A stretch of 64,000 nucleotides of DNA from contig JAICTZ010000007.1 of NCBI GenBank assembly GCA_025936115.1, positions 1 to 64,000 on the forward strand. The letters are read 5' to 3'. Below are positions 17,593-27,042 of the stretch, piece after piece. The notes beneath the pieces were generated by a model that ran no database searches, was not told where the DNA came from, and was given only the letters and a program-made list of their open reading frames with translations. The position numbers and the translations under genes were made by a program. The stretch's first letter is position 1, and each line of letters opens with the position of its first letter. This DNA is from Polyangiaceae bacterium (GTDB lineage: Bacteria; Myxococcota_A; Polyangia; Polyangiales; Polyangiaceae).

Positions 17593-18549
17593 ATGTCGCA
17601 AGATCTCGCGCTCCGCGCATTCGGCCGCACCGATGTGGGTCGAAGTCGTCCCAACAACGAAGACGTCGTGCTCGTGCGCGACGATCTCGGGCTCTACGCC
17701 GTCGCCGACGGCGCAGGCGGCCACCGCTCGGGGGAAATCGCAAGCTCGCTCGCGATTCGCTCGCTCGAAAACTATTTCGGCGCGACGATCCGCCGCACGC
17801 ACGAAGAGCCCGAGTTCGATCGCTTCGGCATTCCCTTCGGCGCGCGCCGCCTCTCCGCAGCCATCCTGAAGGCGAACCGCGACGTGATCGAGATCGCCAA
17901 GTCCACACCCGCCCATAAGGGCATGGGCTCGACGGTCGTCGCGGCGTGTTTCTCCCCACGCTCGGGGCTCATGCACGTCGGGCACGCCGGCGACAGCCGC
18001 TGTTACCGGCTGCGTGGTGGTCATCTCGAGCAACTCACGCAGGATCATTCGCTGCTCACCGACGTGCTCGAGCAGCGGCCCGAGCTCGACGACTCCGTGC
18101 TCGAACGCTTGCCGAAGAGCGTCGTCACGCGAGCGCTCGGGCTCGACCCGAAGCTGCGCCTCTCGCTCCGTTCGTATGCCGTCGTCGCGGGTGATCACTA
18201 CTTGCTCTGCAGTGACGGTCTGAGCGGTCCCGTCCCGTCCGTCGCCATCGCCGAAGCGCTCGCTTCTCACGCTGGGCCCGAAATGGTGGTGGAGGATTTG
18301 ATTTCGCGAGCCAACGCCGCGGGCGGTCCCGACAACATCGCCGCCGTCGTCATCGAATGCACGGAAGGTCCTGAAACCAAGAGCGTGCCACCGCCACCGC
18401 CCGGTGGCGTGCGCGCGGGCCGCGACGCCTTCCGCTCCGATCCGGAGCTCTTGATTTTGGGCATCGAGGAGCTCGAATCGCTCGACGCCGACTCGGCGAG
18501 CGACGACCTATTGCAGGCGCTCGCGGCACTTTTGGGCAAGCGATCATGA
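17593..18549 (+). CDS. PP2C-family Ser/Thr protein phosphatase
   Basis: 318 residues from ATG 17593. Begins with GRTDVGRSRPNNED and VADGAGGH, the metal-binding Asp motifs of PP2C/Stp enzymes; GHAGDSRCY and GGPDNIAAVVI complete the core. The C-terminal 50 residues are a linker rich in Pro and acidic residues. Expected to remove phosphates from kinase targets; two Ser/Thr kinases occur in this window but are not adjacent. Its stop overlaps the truD start (ATGA). Confidence 0.93.
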   Translation: MSQDLALRAFGRTDVGRSRPNNEDVVLVRDDLGLYAVADGAGGHRSGEIASSLAIRSLENYFGATIRRTHEEPEFDRFGIPFGARRLSAAILKANRDVIEIAKSTPAHKGMGSTVVAACFSPRSGLMHVGHAGDSRCYRLRGGHLEQLTQDHSLLTDVLEQRPELDDSVLERLPKSVVTRALGLDPKLRLSLRSYAVVAGDHYLLCSDGLSGPVPSVAIAEALASHAGPEMVVEDLISRANAAGGPDNIAAVVIECTEGPETKSVPPPPPGGVRAGRDAFRSDPELLILGIEELESLDADSASDDLLQALAALLGKRS

Positions 18550-19604
18550 CCGTCACCCCCGAACGACCGCCGCTCTGGACGCTGGGACTGCCCGGCGTGG
18601 GCGGCAGGATCGGCCCCGAGCTCACGGATTTCGTCGTCGAAGAGCTCCCCGCGTACGCGCCTTCGGGCAGCGGCGACCACTGGTACGTGCTGGTCAAAAA
18701 GCGCGGCGTGAACACGCGCGATGCGGCGCTCGCCATCGCGCGCGCGAGCGGCTGCGCCGAACGCGACATCGGTTACGCGGGCATGAAGGATCGGCACGGC
18801 GTGACGACGCAGTGGCTCTCGGTGCCCGGCCGCGCGCCGGCGCCCGACACCTGGCAGCTGCCGGCCGAGCTCACCGTCGTCGAAGTCTCGCGCCACACGA
18901 ACAAGCTCCGCACGGGCCATCTGCGCGGCAATCGCTTCGACGTGGGCCTCGTCGGCACGCTCGAGGGCGCGGAAGAGCACGCTCGCGCGCTATTCGCGGA
19001 GCTCGCCCGCCGCGGCCACGTCAATTACTTCGGCTCGCAGCGCTTCGGGCGCGACGGGCGCAACCTGGCCGAAGCCGTGGCTTGGCTCGGCGGCGAGGCG
19101 CGGCTCCCGCGCGGGCGCGAGCGCTTCCTCGCGAAACTCTACGCGAGCGCGCTCCAGTCGGAGATCTTCAATCGCTACGCGACACGGCGCCTAGAGCGCG
19201 GCCTCGGTGAGCTCCTGCTGGGCGAGGTCGTGCGGCTCGCCGGAGCGGGCGCGTCGTTCGTCGTCGAGGACATGGCGCGCGAGGCACCGCGCTGGCAGGC
19301 GCGCGATCTCTGCCTCACGGGCCCCATGCCCGGACCGAAGATGCGCGAAGCGAAAGCCGACGCCGCGGATCTCGAAGCGGAAGTCATCGCGGGGCTCGGG
19401 CTCGATCCGGCAGCGCTCGACGAGCTCGGACGGCACGCTCCAGGCACGCGCCGTGACCTCTTGGTCGTGCCCGAAGGCGTGAGCGTCGCCATGGAAGGCG
19501 ACCGCCTTCGGCTCCGTTTCACGCTGCCGGCGGGGAGTTACGCCACGATGCTCGTGCGCGAGCTCACGCGCGCGGACGAGGCCGGGGCGCGCTCGGACGG
19601 CTGA
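18546..19604 (+). CDS. truD: tRNA pseudouridine-13 synthase TruD
   Basis: 352 residues. Isomerises uridine 13 of tRNA. The catalytic Asp lies in GYAGMKDRHGVTTQ near residue 80, and YFGSQRFGRDGRN near 160 is the second family signature; the variable TRUD insertion follows. Length is normal for bacterial TruD. Translationally coupled to the PP2C gene by a four-base overlap, although the two roles are unrelated as far as known. Confidence 0.95.
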   Translation: MTVTPERPPLWTLGLPGVGGRIGPELTDFVVEELPAYAPSGSGDHWYVLVKKRGVNTRDAALAIARASGCAERDIGYAGMKDRHGVTTQWLSVPGRAPAPDTWQLPAELTVVEVSRHTNKLRTGHLRGNRFDVGLVGTLEGAEEHARALFAELARRGHVNYFGSQRFGRDGRNLAEAVAWLGGEARLPRGRERFLAKLYASALQSEIFNRYATRRLERGLGELLLGEVVRLAGAGASFVVEDMAREAPRWQARDLCLTGPMPGPKMREAKADAADLEAEVIAGLGLDPAALDELGRHAPGTRRDLLVVPEGVSVAMEGDRLRLRFTLPAGSYATMLVRELTRADEAGARSDG

Positions 19605-19649
19605 GTCAGCATTTTGGCCGGGGGTCTCGGCACATGGAAGACTGCGGCG

Positions 19650-20540
19650 GTGCCGTTCCAGCGCGAAAACCGCCCTCCCGCTCGGCGTGGCCGCACGCTG
19701 GCCGCGTTTTCGTGCCTGCTCACGAGCTGCGCGACGTTTCGGCCGCTCCCGCCGCCCACGCCGGAAGTTCCGCTCGCTGATTGGGAGCGCGCAGGCGACG
19801 GCGCTGACGCGCGTGACACGGTCCGAACCGGCGAGCACCACGCGTCCGCGCCCGCGCTCGCGAAGAGCGCGAGCCAGCGCGAGGGCGACGGACCCTATGC
19901 GCCGCCCGCGACCACCGCTCCGAGCCCCATTCCAGGGAACACGGCGTGCTTGGGCGAGCTCCGCTCGCTCGATGTCGCCTTTCGCGAGAGCGCGCCCGTC
20001 GTGGGCATCAACACGCCCGTCGTGCTCGAGGGACGTCTCGACGGCATTCGCTTCTACGCGCCCGACCACCGCGCCTTCGTCGCCGACTGCCGGCTCGTGC
20101 TCGCCCTGCGTCTGATCACGCCCGATTTGCGCGCGCTCGGCGTGAGTGAAGTGCGTTTTTCGGGCGCTTACGTGTACAAGCTGACGCACCCGGGACGCAT
20201 GAGCATGCACGCGTACGGACTTGCCGCCGACCTGCATGCGTTCAAAATCGCGGGCACGCTGCTCGAGGTCAAACACGATTTCGCGCGCGGCGCCGGCTGC
20301 CGCGGCTCGTTGCCCGTACTGAACCAAATCGCCTGCCGCATCCGCGCGCGGGGCCTGTTCAAAGAGCAGCTCGGCCCCGACGACAACGCCGCGCACTTCG
20401 ACCACTTTCACGTCGGGTTGAAGCCGCTGCCGGGCGAGCTCGCGCCGAATTTGCCGCTGCCCGTGGCGGCCAAGCCGCACCACCGCGCCGCGCGCGTCAC
20501 CGCGCCAAAGCGTAGTGTGCAGCAACGATCCGCGCGGTGA
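19650..20540 (+). CDS. extensin-like (M15-related) peptidase lipoprotein
   Basis: 296 residues from GTG 19650 (a TTG at 19614 is also in frame). The N-terminus is basic, then LAAFSCLLTSC, a plausible lipobox, followed by about 85 Pro/Ala-rich residues. The C-terminal domain (about 105-270) matches the bacterial extensin-like C-terminal family: SMHAYGLAADLH supplies the His and Asp, and HFDHFHV the last His, of an M15-type zinc site. Likely acts on peptidoglycan peptides in the envelope. Its 3' end overlaps convergent mutH by 44 bp. Confidence 0.75.
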   Translation: MPFQRENRPPARRGRTLAAFSCLLTSCATFRPLPPPTPEVPLADWERAGDGADARDTVRTGEHHASAPALAKSASQREGDGPYAPPATTAPSPIPGNTACLGELRSLDVAFRESAPVVGINTPVVLEGRLDGIRFYAPDHRAFVADCRLVLALRLITPDLRALGVSEVRFSGAYVYKLTHPGRMSMHAYGLAADLHAFKIAGTLLEVKHDFARGAGCRGSLPVLNQIACRIRARGLFKEQLGPDDNAAHFDHFHVGLKPLPGELAPNLPLPVAAKPHHRAARVTAPKRSVQQRSAR

Positions 20541-21192
20541 ACGACGCGCGCAAATAGAAGCCGCGCGGCAACGCCTGGAACGCGACGCCGTCGGCGTCGA
20601 GCGCCCTGCGCCGCGCGTGGGAGTCCGCGGCTTTCGGGCGCACCTGCAAGTAGCGCCCGAGATGTCCCGTGATGCCCTCGACGTCGCCGCGTCCGATACG
20701 CCCGGCGAGCTCGTCCCAGTCGAACTTGAGCTCGCTCTCCTCCTCGGCGCTCGGGCTCCACAAAAGCGGCGTACCGAGACGCCGCTCCGCGACCGGGCGC
20801 TCGCGTTCGCCCTCGACCGGGACGAACAAGACGCGCGCGAGCTTCGCCCGGACAGGCGACAGTTCCCATTCGATATCACCGACGTCCGTCAGTGAAATCG
20901 TGCAGACGAAGGTCGACTCGACGGGGCGCCCGCTCGAATCGACCGGTAGCGTCTTGAGCTCGATGCCGAGCTCGGCGAAATCCGGACCGGAACGCGAAGC
21001 TGCCGTCGCGCCGAGGCCGAGCTCGACGAGCTGCCCGACGAAACCCTTGGCACGGCGCAGATCGGTCGGCACGGGTCGCTCGAGCCGCTCGGCGAGCTCA
21101 CCGAGCCGCACGCCGGCGAGTGCCTGCGCGCGCGCGAGGAGCTCGATTTCCGAGCTCGGACCTGGCGTGGGTTCGAAGCGCGCGCCGCTCAT
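20497..21192 (-). CDS. mutH: MutH-like mismatch-repair endonuclease
   Basis: 231 residues, the normal length of MutH. The catalytic triad of the MutH/Sau3AI fold is visible as D-(6)-E-L-K in PDFAELGIELKTLP near residue 70, followed by the family-typical VDSSGRPVESTFVC. MutH nicks the unmethylated strand at hemimethylated GATC during MutS/MutL repair. No dam, mutS or mutL is in the window. MutH is best known from gammaproteobacteria, so its presence here is worth noting. Convergent overlap with the extensin-like gene. Confidence 0.88.
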   Translation of the reverse strand: MSGARFEPTPGPSSEIELLARAQALAGVRLGELAERLERPVPTDLRRAKGFVGQLVELGLGATAASRSGPDFAELGIELKTLPVDSSGRPVESTFVCTISLTDVGDIEWELSPVRAKLARVLFVPVEGERERPVAERRLGTPLLWSPSAEEESELKFDWDELAGRIGRGDVEGITGHLGRYLQVRPKAADSHARRRALDADGVAFQALPRGFYLRASFTARIVAAHYALAR

Positions 21193-21267
21193 CGTCGGGC
21201 GCGCGCATCGTGCGGCTTCGTGGCGGCGCGTGCAAGTCGGACCGCGCCGCGAGTGGAGCCGCCGCGC

Positions 21268-21732
21268 TCAGCGCAACGGGCGCGCGGCGGACTCGAAGCG
21301 TTCGGCGTTCACCGGCTCGATGCGGTGACGCGCGAGCGGCGCGAGCTCGAGCAGTCGCCGTTCGAAATCGCTCGACTCGCGAAACAGCGTGACGTTGTCG
21401 CCGAGCGCCTCGGTGAAGGCGTTCATGGCGGGACTCACCGCCGTGGGCCAGGTGAGCAGCGTGAAAGAAGCGAAGCGCCGTCGGTTCGCGAGAGCCATCC
21501 GGACGAAGGCGCTGCGAGCGAGCAGGTCGTAGCGCGTCATATTGGCGGCGTCGCAGAAGTAGTGCACGCCGCTGAAGCCGCCCACGAGCGTTTGAACCTG
21601 ACTGGCGAGCCGAGCGCCGAGCGCGGCCGAAAGACCCCCGGTCACGAACGCGTAGAGCACCGAGTCGCCGGCCCAGCCGAGCGTGGCCGACCCTTCGGTG
21701 TCAGTCAGCGTTTCGAACGGTAGTGGTTTCAT
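21268..21732 (-). CDS. uncharacterised small protein, STAS/SpoIIAA-like look
   Basis: 154 residues from ATG 21732. The alternating hydrophobic strands and helices, a central YFCDAANMTRYD and a C-terminus with many Arg resemble the small SpoIIAA/STAS-like proteins common in myxobacteria, but no diagnostic motif is present. No signal peptide or membrane segment. The frame is open for 112 further codons upstream, but that part crosses the inverted-repeat region and is low-complexity. Function unknown. Confidence 0.6.
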   Translation of the reverse strand: MKPLPFETLTDTEGSATLGWAGDSVLYAFVTGGLSAALGARLASQVQTLVGGFSGVHYFCDAANMTRYDLLARSAFVRMALANRRRFASFTLLTWPTAVSPAMNAFTEALGDNVTLFRESSDFERRLLELAPLARHRIEPVNAERFESAARPLR

Positions 21733-21856
21733 CGTACGCGGCAGTGTCGCGCTCCTACCCGGGAGCACACGCACTCGTAGCTCGAACTCAGATACGGCAG
21801 CGCGCGACGCCGACATTAGGGCGCGTCCGTGAATTCTCATCGCCCGCGTGTCCCCC

Positions 21857-21971
21857 CGTGCCCGTAAACGTGCCCGTAAACGTGCCCGCCGGTCCGTAAG
21901 GATCCGGCGCGCGACCGATCGCGCTGTTGCGCCTGTAGGGCACAGGCGCGGGCGGGCACGGGCACGTTTAC
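21857..21971. repeat. GTAAACGTGCCC repeat with nested inverted repeats
   Basis: Two tandem copies of GTAAACGTGCCC (21864-21875, 21876-21887) plus a half copy before, and one inverted copy GGGCACGTTTAC at 21960-21971. Inside lies a perfect 8-bp stem GCGCCTGT/ACAGGCGC with a five-base loop (21929-21949). The whole can fold as a long-armed hairpin. It sits between the divergent STAS-like and DUF3025 genes. Confidence 0.75.
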
Positions 21972-22019
21972 TGGGTGACGAGACGCTCAGACAGGCTCGG
22001 GGTGCGATAATGTCGGCGA

Positions 22020-22658
22020 GTGCCGGCGGCGCCAGCCTGGAACGCACGTTTTTTCGAGCAAGACGCACGGTTTTGGCCGATCGCGCCGGCCGCGCGCGCG
22101 TTCGCCGAACACTCCGATTTCCCAGCGCCCGAGGAGCTCGTCGCGCCCGGCGTGAGTTTCGTCAGCGCGCGAAAACCCCGGCGCGCTCGGCGACAGCTCG
22201 CTCCCGACACTGCGTACGACGCGCGCATTCTGCGCGGCGAAGTGCCCACGCGCCCGCGCTCTTGGCACGACTTCTTGAATGCGCTCGTTTGGGCGACGTT
22301 TCCGGCGAGCAAACGCGCCGTTCACATGCTCCAGGCCGCGCTGCTCGAGCGCGCCCGCCTGCCCGGTTCGGGCGCGCTGCCGAACGCTCGCGCCCGCGCC
22401 CACGACGCGCTCGCGCTGCTCGACGAGGGCGGCGTGCTCGTGCTCGCCGCCGAGGGCCAAACGCTCACGCTCGGCTTCGGTCACGCCTTGTACGAAGCGC
22501 TCGTGCGAGGTGGTCCTTCCGTCACGGCGAGCGCGCTGAGCTTCGAGCTGCTGCGACTGCCTGCCACTGCCGAGGCTGCAGCCGTCGCTGACGAGCTGCT
22601 CGCGGCACGGCTGGAAAAGCCGCTATTTCCCGCGGACTTGTCGCGACGCGAGTTCTGA
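22020..22658 (+). CDS. DUF3025 family protein
   Basis: 212 residues, GTG start. RSWHDFLNALVWATFP near residue 82 is the signature of DUF3025, a family of unknown function found mainly in proteobacteria; a Lys and Ala-rich helix follow, then DALALLDEGGVLVLA. No signal peptide, so cytoplasmic. Stands alone, 82 bp before the histidine kinase. Confidence 0.75.
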   Translation: MPAAPAWNARFFEQDARFWPIAPAARAFAEHSDFPAPEELVAPGVSFVSARKPRRARRQLAPDTAYDARILRGEVPTRPRSWHDFLNALVWATFPASKRAVHMLQAALLERARLPGSGALPNARARAHDALALLDEGGVLVLAAEGQTLTLGFGHALYEALVRGGPSVTASALSFELLRLPATAEAAAVADELLAARLEKPLFPADLSRREF

Positions 22659-22740
22659 AACACAGCGTGAAATCAGCCCCGGAAACGCGTATCGATTCGG
22701 GATATTAAAGCCGCGGCGCCGTGAGCCGTTCTATCTATCG

Positions 22741-24267
22741 ATGGTCGACCCGAGCTCGCTCCTGGCGTCGAGCGGGTCTCCACCCGCCGCAACGGTCGTG
22801 CGCGAGCGCGCGGAGCTGCCGCACGCCACGTCTGCGCCGGCGCCGGATCGGCACGTCGAGATGAATCGGCGTCTCACGTCCCTGAACGGGATGGGCGCGG
22901 CCGGCATCACGGCGCTCACGATGGCCGCCATCTGGGGCCAATGGCAACGGCTCGCCGTCGTCGGCGGCATTCAGCTCGTCGTCATTGCGTTCAATCAATG
23001 GGTCGACCGAGCGGAGCTCGCGCGCCACGGACGCTCGATCGAGGTGAAGCGCGCGCTCGTCAACGTGGGCTCGGCGCTCGTGGTCAATCACGTCGCGGGC
23101 TGGCCCGTCCCGGTCTGGCTGTGGCCGCCGTTCGTCGCGCTCGCTTTCGATCACCTCGATCGCAAGGTGGCGCTCCTGATGCTGGGTTCGATGACCGCGG
23201 TGCAGGACATCGCCGCGTTTTCCGAGCACGTGCCCTGGATGTACCCGGTCATGTCGACGACGCTGGCCGTGTTCGCGTCGGAGGTCTCACGCCGCCGCTT
23301 CGCCGTGACGCGCGAAATGCTGCTCGACAGTGACCAGCAGCGGGCGGCTATCGCCCAAGCGCACGAGCGGCTCAAGGTCGAGGCTCTGGCACGGCACGAA
23401 GCCGAACGCGAGCTCCAGCAAGCGCACAAGCTCGAAGCCGTGGGACGGCTGGCCTCCGGTATCGCTCACGAAATCAATTCGCCCGTGCAGTTCGTGGGCG
23501 ACAGCATCTTGTTCTTGCGCGACGCCACGGCCGACTTGTTGGTCGTGCTCGAAAAGAACCGCGTCCTCCGCCGGGCCGCGCTCGCGAGCGCGTCCATGGC
23601 AGACGTAGCGACGCTCGTCCGCCAAGCCGACGCGGCCGAAGAAGACGCCGATCTCGCGTACATCGTCGAGAACCTGCCGAAAGCGTTCGAACGGTCGCTC
23701 GAAGGCCTCGAGCGCGTGACGCGGATCGTACGCTCGATGAAGGCGTTCGCGCACCCGGACGCGAGCGAGATGCTCGCCGCAGACATCAATCACGCCGTCG
23801 AAACGACGCTCATGATCGCGCACAACGAGTACAAGTACGTGGCCGACGTCGAGACGCGTTTCGACGCCTTGCCCCCCGTGCGCTGCCATCTCGGCGACAT
23901 CAATCAAGCTGTCCTCAACATCGTGGTGAACGCCGGACACGCCATCGCCGACGTCGTGCAGGGCACCAAGCGGCGTGGCCTCATCACGGTGCGCACCGGC
24001 GTCGAAGGCGAGCACGTCCTCATCTCCGTGAGCGATACGGGCGGCGGCATTCCGCTCGCGATCCGTGAGCGCATCTTCGATCCCTTCTTCACGACCAAAG
24101 AGGTCGGCAAGGGTACGGGCCAGGGGCTCGCGATCGCGCGCTCCGTCGTCGTGAGTCGTCACGGCGGCACGCTGACCTTCGACACCGAGCTCGGCAAGGG
24201 CACGACCTTTTACCTGCGCCTCCCGATCGCTGGCCATTTGGCCGCCGAAGCGGAAGCAGCGGCCTGA
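22741..24267 (+). CDS. membrane sensor histidine kinase (orphan)
   Basis: 508 residues. Five or six hydrophobic segments between about 50 and 180 form the membrane sensor; a coiled-coil linker (about 195-235) leads to the kinase core. The H-box is [12 protein letters not shown] near 241, the N-box NAGHAIA near 398, G1 DTGGGI near 438, F-box FDPFFTTK near 450 and G2 GTGQGLAIA near 460. A 60-residue insertion separates the H-box from the rest of the dimerisation helices, as in NtrB/ZraS-like kinases. No response regulator is adjacent, so the partner is unknown. Confidence 0.9.
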   Translation: MVDPSSLLASSGSPPAATVVRERAELPHATSAPAPDRHVEMNRRLTSLNGMGAAGITALTMAAIWGQWQRLAVVGGIQLVVIAFNQWVDRAELARHGRSIEVKRALVNVGSALVVNHVAGWPVPVWLWPPFVALAFDHLDRKVALLMLGSMTAVQDIAAFSEHVPWMYPVMSTTLAVFASEVSRRRFAVTREMLLDSDQQRAAIAQAHERLKVEALARHEAERELQQAHKLEAVGRLASGIAHEINSPVQFVGDSILFLRDATADLLVVLEKNRVLRRAALASASMADVATLVRQADAAEEDADLAYIVENLPKAFERSLEGLERVTRIVRSMKAFAHPDASEMLAADINHAVETTLMIAHNEYKYVADVETRFDALPPVRCHLGDINQAVLNIVVNAGHAIADVVQGTKRRGLITVRTGVEGEHVLISVSDTGGGIPLAIRERIFDPFFTTKEVGKGTGQGLAIARSVVVSRHGGTLTFDTELGKGTTFYLRLPIAGHLAAEAEAAA

Positions 24268-24313
24268 AGCGGCGCGGCCCGCGAAGTATGAGGGGCCCGA
24301 TTGGTCTGCCCGC

Positions 24314-25231
24314 TCAATGTCCGAGCGGGCTCGAGATCGTGGTCGAGCGGTTCTTGTCGGGAGCGGCCGCGCGCGCGGAGCCGCTCCCCGTGTTGCCGCT
24401 GCCGACGCAGACGCCGTCGCGGGCCGTGCAGAGCTTCACCTGCGCGCAGACCGTAGAGGCCGCGCAATCCGCGGACGATCCGGCGCTGCAGGCGCCGGCT
24501 TTCGCCGTGCAGGTGCCTTCGAGCTTGCAGCGCGCGGACTTTCGACAGTCGGCGTTGTCGAGGGCGGCACACTTGCCGTCCTTGACGCCGCACTTACCGT
24601 CACGCGCGCAGGCGCTCGAGGCTTTGCACGCTTCGGCCGTGGCGACGCAGGCGCCGTCCTTGGCCGCGCACTGAAAGCCGTCCTTGCACGCGAGCGACTG
24701 CGCGCAATCGGCGTCCGAGCCCGGAACACAGCGGCCGCCTTCGGCTTTGCACAGACCGAAGCGCGCGCAGGCGCTGTCCTTGTCCGGCTTCTCGTCGCTC
24801 GTGCCGGCGCAATGGCGGCGAGACAGCGCCGAGCACTTGCCGTCTTGCATGACGCAGCGACCTTCGCCTTCACAGCTACTTTCGCACGCGGGATCGGTCG
24901 TGAGCGACAGGTTGACGCAGCTGCCGAGGCGCGCGGAGCAACTGCCGCCCTTCTTGCAATCGGCCGATGCTGCACAGGCGCTGTCGGCGGCCGCGGTACA
25001 AACGCCGTCTTTGGCGCTGCACTTGCCGTGCTCCTTGCACGCGTCCGACGCAGCACAATCCGCGTCGGAGCCGACGCGACAGAGTGCGTTCGCGTCCGCA
25101 TGACAACGCCCGTCGCGCGCGCACTCCTTCGATTCTTTGCAGGCGTCCTTGGAGTCGCACGCGACCGGGAGGAGCATAACGAGCGCGGTCGCGAGGACCT
25201 CTGCTACGGCGCCGAAGCTTCGGAACGACAT
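24314..25231 (-). CDS. cysteine-rich repeat lipoprotein
   Basis: 305 residues from ATG 25231. The lipobox is LLPVAC near residue 25. The mature part is built from about a dozen repeats of roughly 20 residues with pattern C-x(3-5)-C-x(2-4)-G-x-C-x(5-6)-C, giving more than 40 Cys, which suggests disulfide-linked small modules on the cell surface. The tail is Ser/Ala/Gly. Similar Cys-repeat lipoproteins occur in myxobacteria without known function. Monocistronic, divergent from the L,D-transpeptidase gene. Confidence 0.8.
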   Translation of the reverse strand: MSFRSFGAVAEVLATALVMLLPVACDSKDACKESKECARDGRCHADANALCRVGSDADCAASDACKEHGKCSAKDGVCTAAADSACAASADCKKGGSCSARLGSCVNLSLTTDPACESSCEGEGRCVMQDGKCSALSRRHCAGTSDEKPDKDSACARFGLCKAEGGRCVPGSDADCAQSLACKDGFQCAAKDGACVATAEACKASSACARDGKCGVKDGKCAALDNADCRKSARCKLEGTCTAKAGACSAGSSADCAASTVCAQVKLCTARDGVCVGSGNTGSGSARAAAPDKNRSTTISSPLGH

Positions 25232-25337
25232 CGCGCGCACGATAGCCTGAAATCCCTGCTGCTTCTCGTTCGCGCACAGTGTAGGTAGGGTCGGACCCCT
25301 TTGAGCTGCTCGGTCGGCTCGAGTACGCTTGGCGGTC

Positions 25338-26957
25338 ATGCCGGCTCGCGCGCCCACCGCGTCTTTTGCGCGGCAGCTCCGCTCTGCGAGCTGGCTCTCG
25401 CTGCTTCTGGCCCTCGCGGGCGGCTGCGCGTCCGAGCGACCGAGTGAGGAGGGACGCGCGCTCGTGCCCGTGCCGCAGCATGAGGACGCCGCTCCCGCTC
25501 GGCGTGGAACGGCGCAGAAGACAGCGGTCGCCTCAAAACCCAAACCTTCTTCTCCCCGACTTTACGCGAAGGCACGCTTCGTTTGGATTCAGGCGAAACC
25601 CGACGCGAGCGCCGAGTGGCTCGGCTATTTGTGGACGGGCGGCTCGGTCGCTCTAAAGAGCGAACAGGCGCACTACGGCCCGGGCTGCGACGGCCCCTGG
25701 TACGAAATCGAGCCGCGCGGTTTCGTGTGCACGGACGACAAGCGCGCGACCATCGACGCCGAAGACCCGGAGGCGACCGCCCTCGGCGCCTTCACGCCCA
25801 ACGTGACTTCGGCGTGGCCCTTCCGCTACGGCGAATCGCTCGGCCTCGTGCGTTATCGCGAGCTCCCCTCCCCCGAGCTCCAGGCCCGCAACGAAACCGA
25901 TCTGGCGGCGCACCTCGCCGACGTGCGGAGGGCGCGCGCGGGGCAAGACATCGAATCCTTGCGCGGCGTCGACGTGAGTCTACCGGAGCTCGCCCCCCCG
26001 GCGCTGCCGCTGCTCGCGCGGACGGTGCACGAGGCGCGCACCACGCTCTATCAGCATTCGACGGTCGCCTACACGACCGAGGCGCGCTGGGGCGAGCGGG
26101 CGTTTCTGTTGAGCGCCGATTACGGCTGGATTCCGAAGGATCGCGTGAAGGAATACGTGCCGCTCGCGTTTCACGGCGTGCACCTCGGCGCCGAGGCCCA
26201 GTTGCCGCTCGCGTTTTTCCGCACGCACGATCGCCCGAAGTACGCGCGCCTCGGTGATCGCGTGACCCGCGCCACGGGCGTGTTCGCGCGGCTGTCGTCC
26301 GTCGAGCTCACGGGCAAGAGCGTCGAGCAAGACGGCGTGCGTTACCTCGAAACTCGGGAGCCCGGCGTGCTCGTCGACGCCGCGGACGCGGTCGTCCCGG
26401 AGCTCCCCGTCGCGACGCCGTGGGGCACGCCGGTGGACCGTACGGGGCACGGGGCCAAGCCGCCACACGGCTCCCTGAAACGGGCGCGCGCGAGGAACGG
26501 CGTTCCCACCGGGGACGAACATGCTCGCTGGATCGACGTGAGCATCCAAGGCGGCTGGCTCATCGCGTTCGAAGGCAGCGAGCCGCGCTACGTGACGCTC
26601 ATCTCGCCGGGGCGCGGCGGCACGCCCGTGCCGCATCACCCGCTGCTCGCAACGGCTTCGACCCCGCTCGGCACGTTCTCGATCAACACCAAGATCGTGA
26701 CCGCCACGATGGAAGCGCCGAACGAGCTCGTGCACTCCGACGTGCCGTGGGTGCAGAATTTCGTGGGCCCTTACGCGCTCCACACGGCGTACTGGCACGA
26801 CGACTGGGGCGATGCCGTGAGCGGCGGCTGTGTGAATTTGTCGCCGATCGACGCGCGCTATCTCTTCGATTTCACTGAGCCAAAGCTGCCGCCCGGCTGG
26901 CATGCCGTCCGGCGTGAGACACGCGGGCCGACGACGCGCGTCGTGCTTCACCCGTGA
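25338..26957 (+). CDS. L,D-transpeptidase (YkuD family) lipoprotein
   Basis: 539 residues from ATG 25338. Signal peptide with lipobox LALAGGC near residue 31. The N-terminal 350 residues hold two SH3-like stretches. The C-terminal YkuD domain carries HTAYWHDDWGDAVSGGCVNLSP: the His before the loop, the nucleophile Cys, and SGGC in place of the usual SHGC/SRGC. It forms or modifies 3-3 peptidoglycan cross-links or attaches proteins to the wall. No terminator was seen before the kinase gene 85 bp downstream. Confidence 0.85.
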   Translation: MPARAPTASFARQLRSASWLSLLLALAGGCASERPSEEGRALVPVPQHEDAAPARRGTAQKTAVASKPKPSSPRLYAKARFVWIQAKPDASAEWLGYLWTGGSVALKSEQAHYGPGCDGPWYEIEPRGFVCTDDKRATIDAEDPEATALGAFTPNVTSAWPFRYGESLGLVRYRELPSPELQARNETDLAAHLADVRRARAGQDIESLRGVDVSLPELAPPALPLLARTVHEARTTLYQHSTVAYTTEARWGERAFLLSADYGWIPKDRVKEYVPLAFHGVHLGAEAQLPLAFFRTHDRPKYARLGDRVTRATGVFARLSSVELTGKSVEQDGVRYLETREPGVLVDAADAVVPELPVATPWGTPVDRTGHGAKPPHGSLKRARARNGVPTGDEHARWIDVSIQGGWLIAFEGSEPRYVTLISPGRGGTPVPHHPLLATASTPLGTFSINTKIVTATMEAPNELVHSDVPWVQNFVGPYALHTAYWHDDWGDAVSGGCVNLSPIDARYLFDFTEPKLPPGWHAVRRETRGPTTRVVLHP

Positions 26958-27042
26958 GGCCGAGCAGACACTCCGCGATTTTTAGCGCCCGCTGGGCGTC
27001 GGGGATGGGGATCGATATACTGCGTCGTGCGTACTTGGCAGG

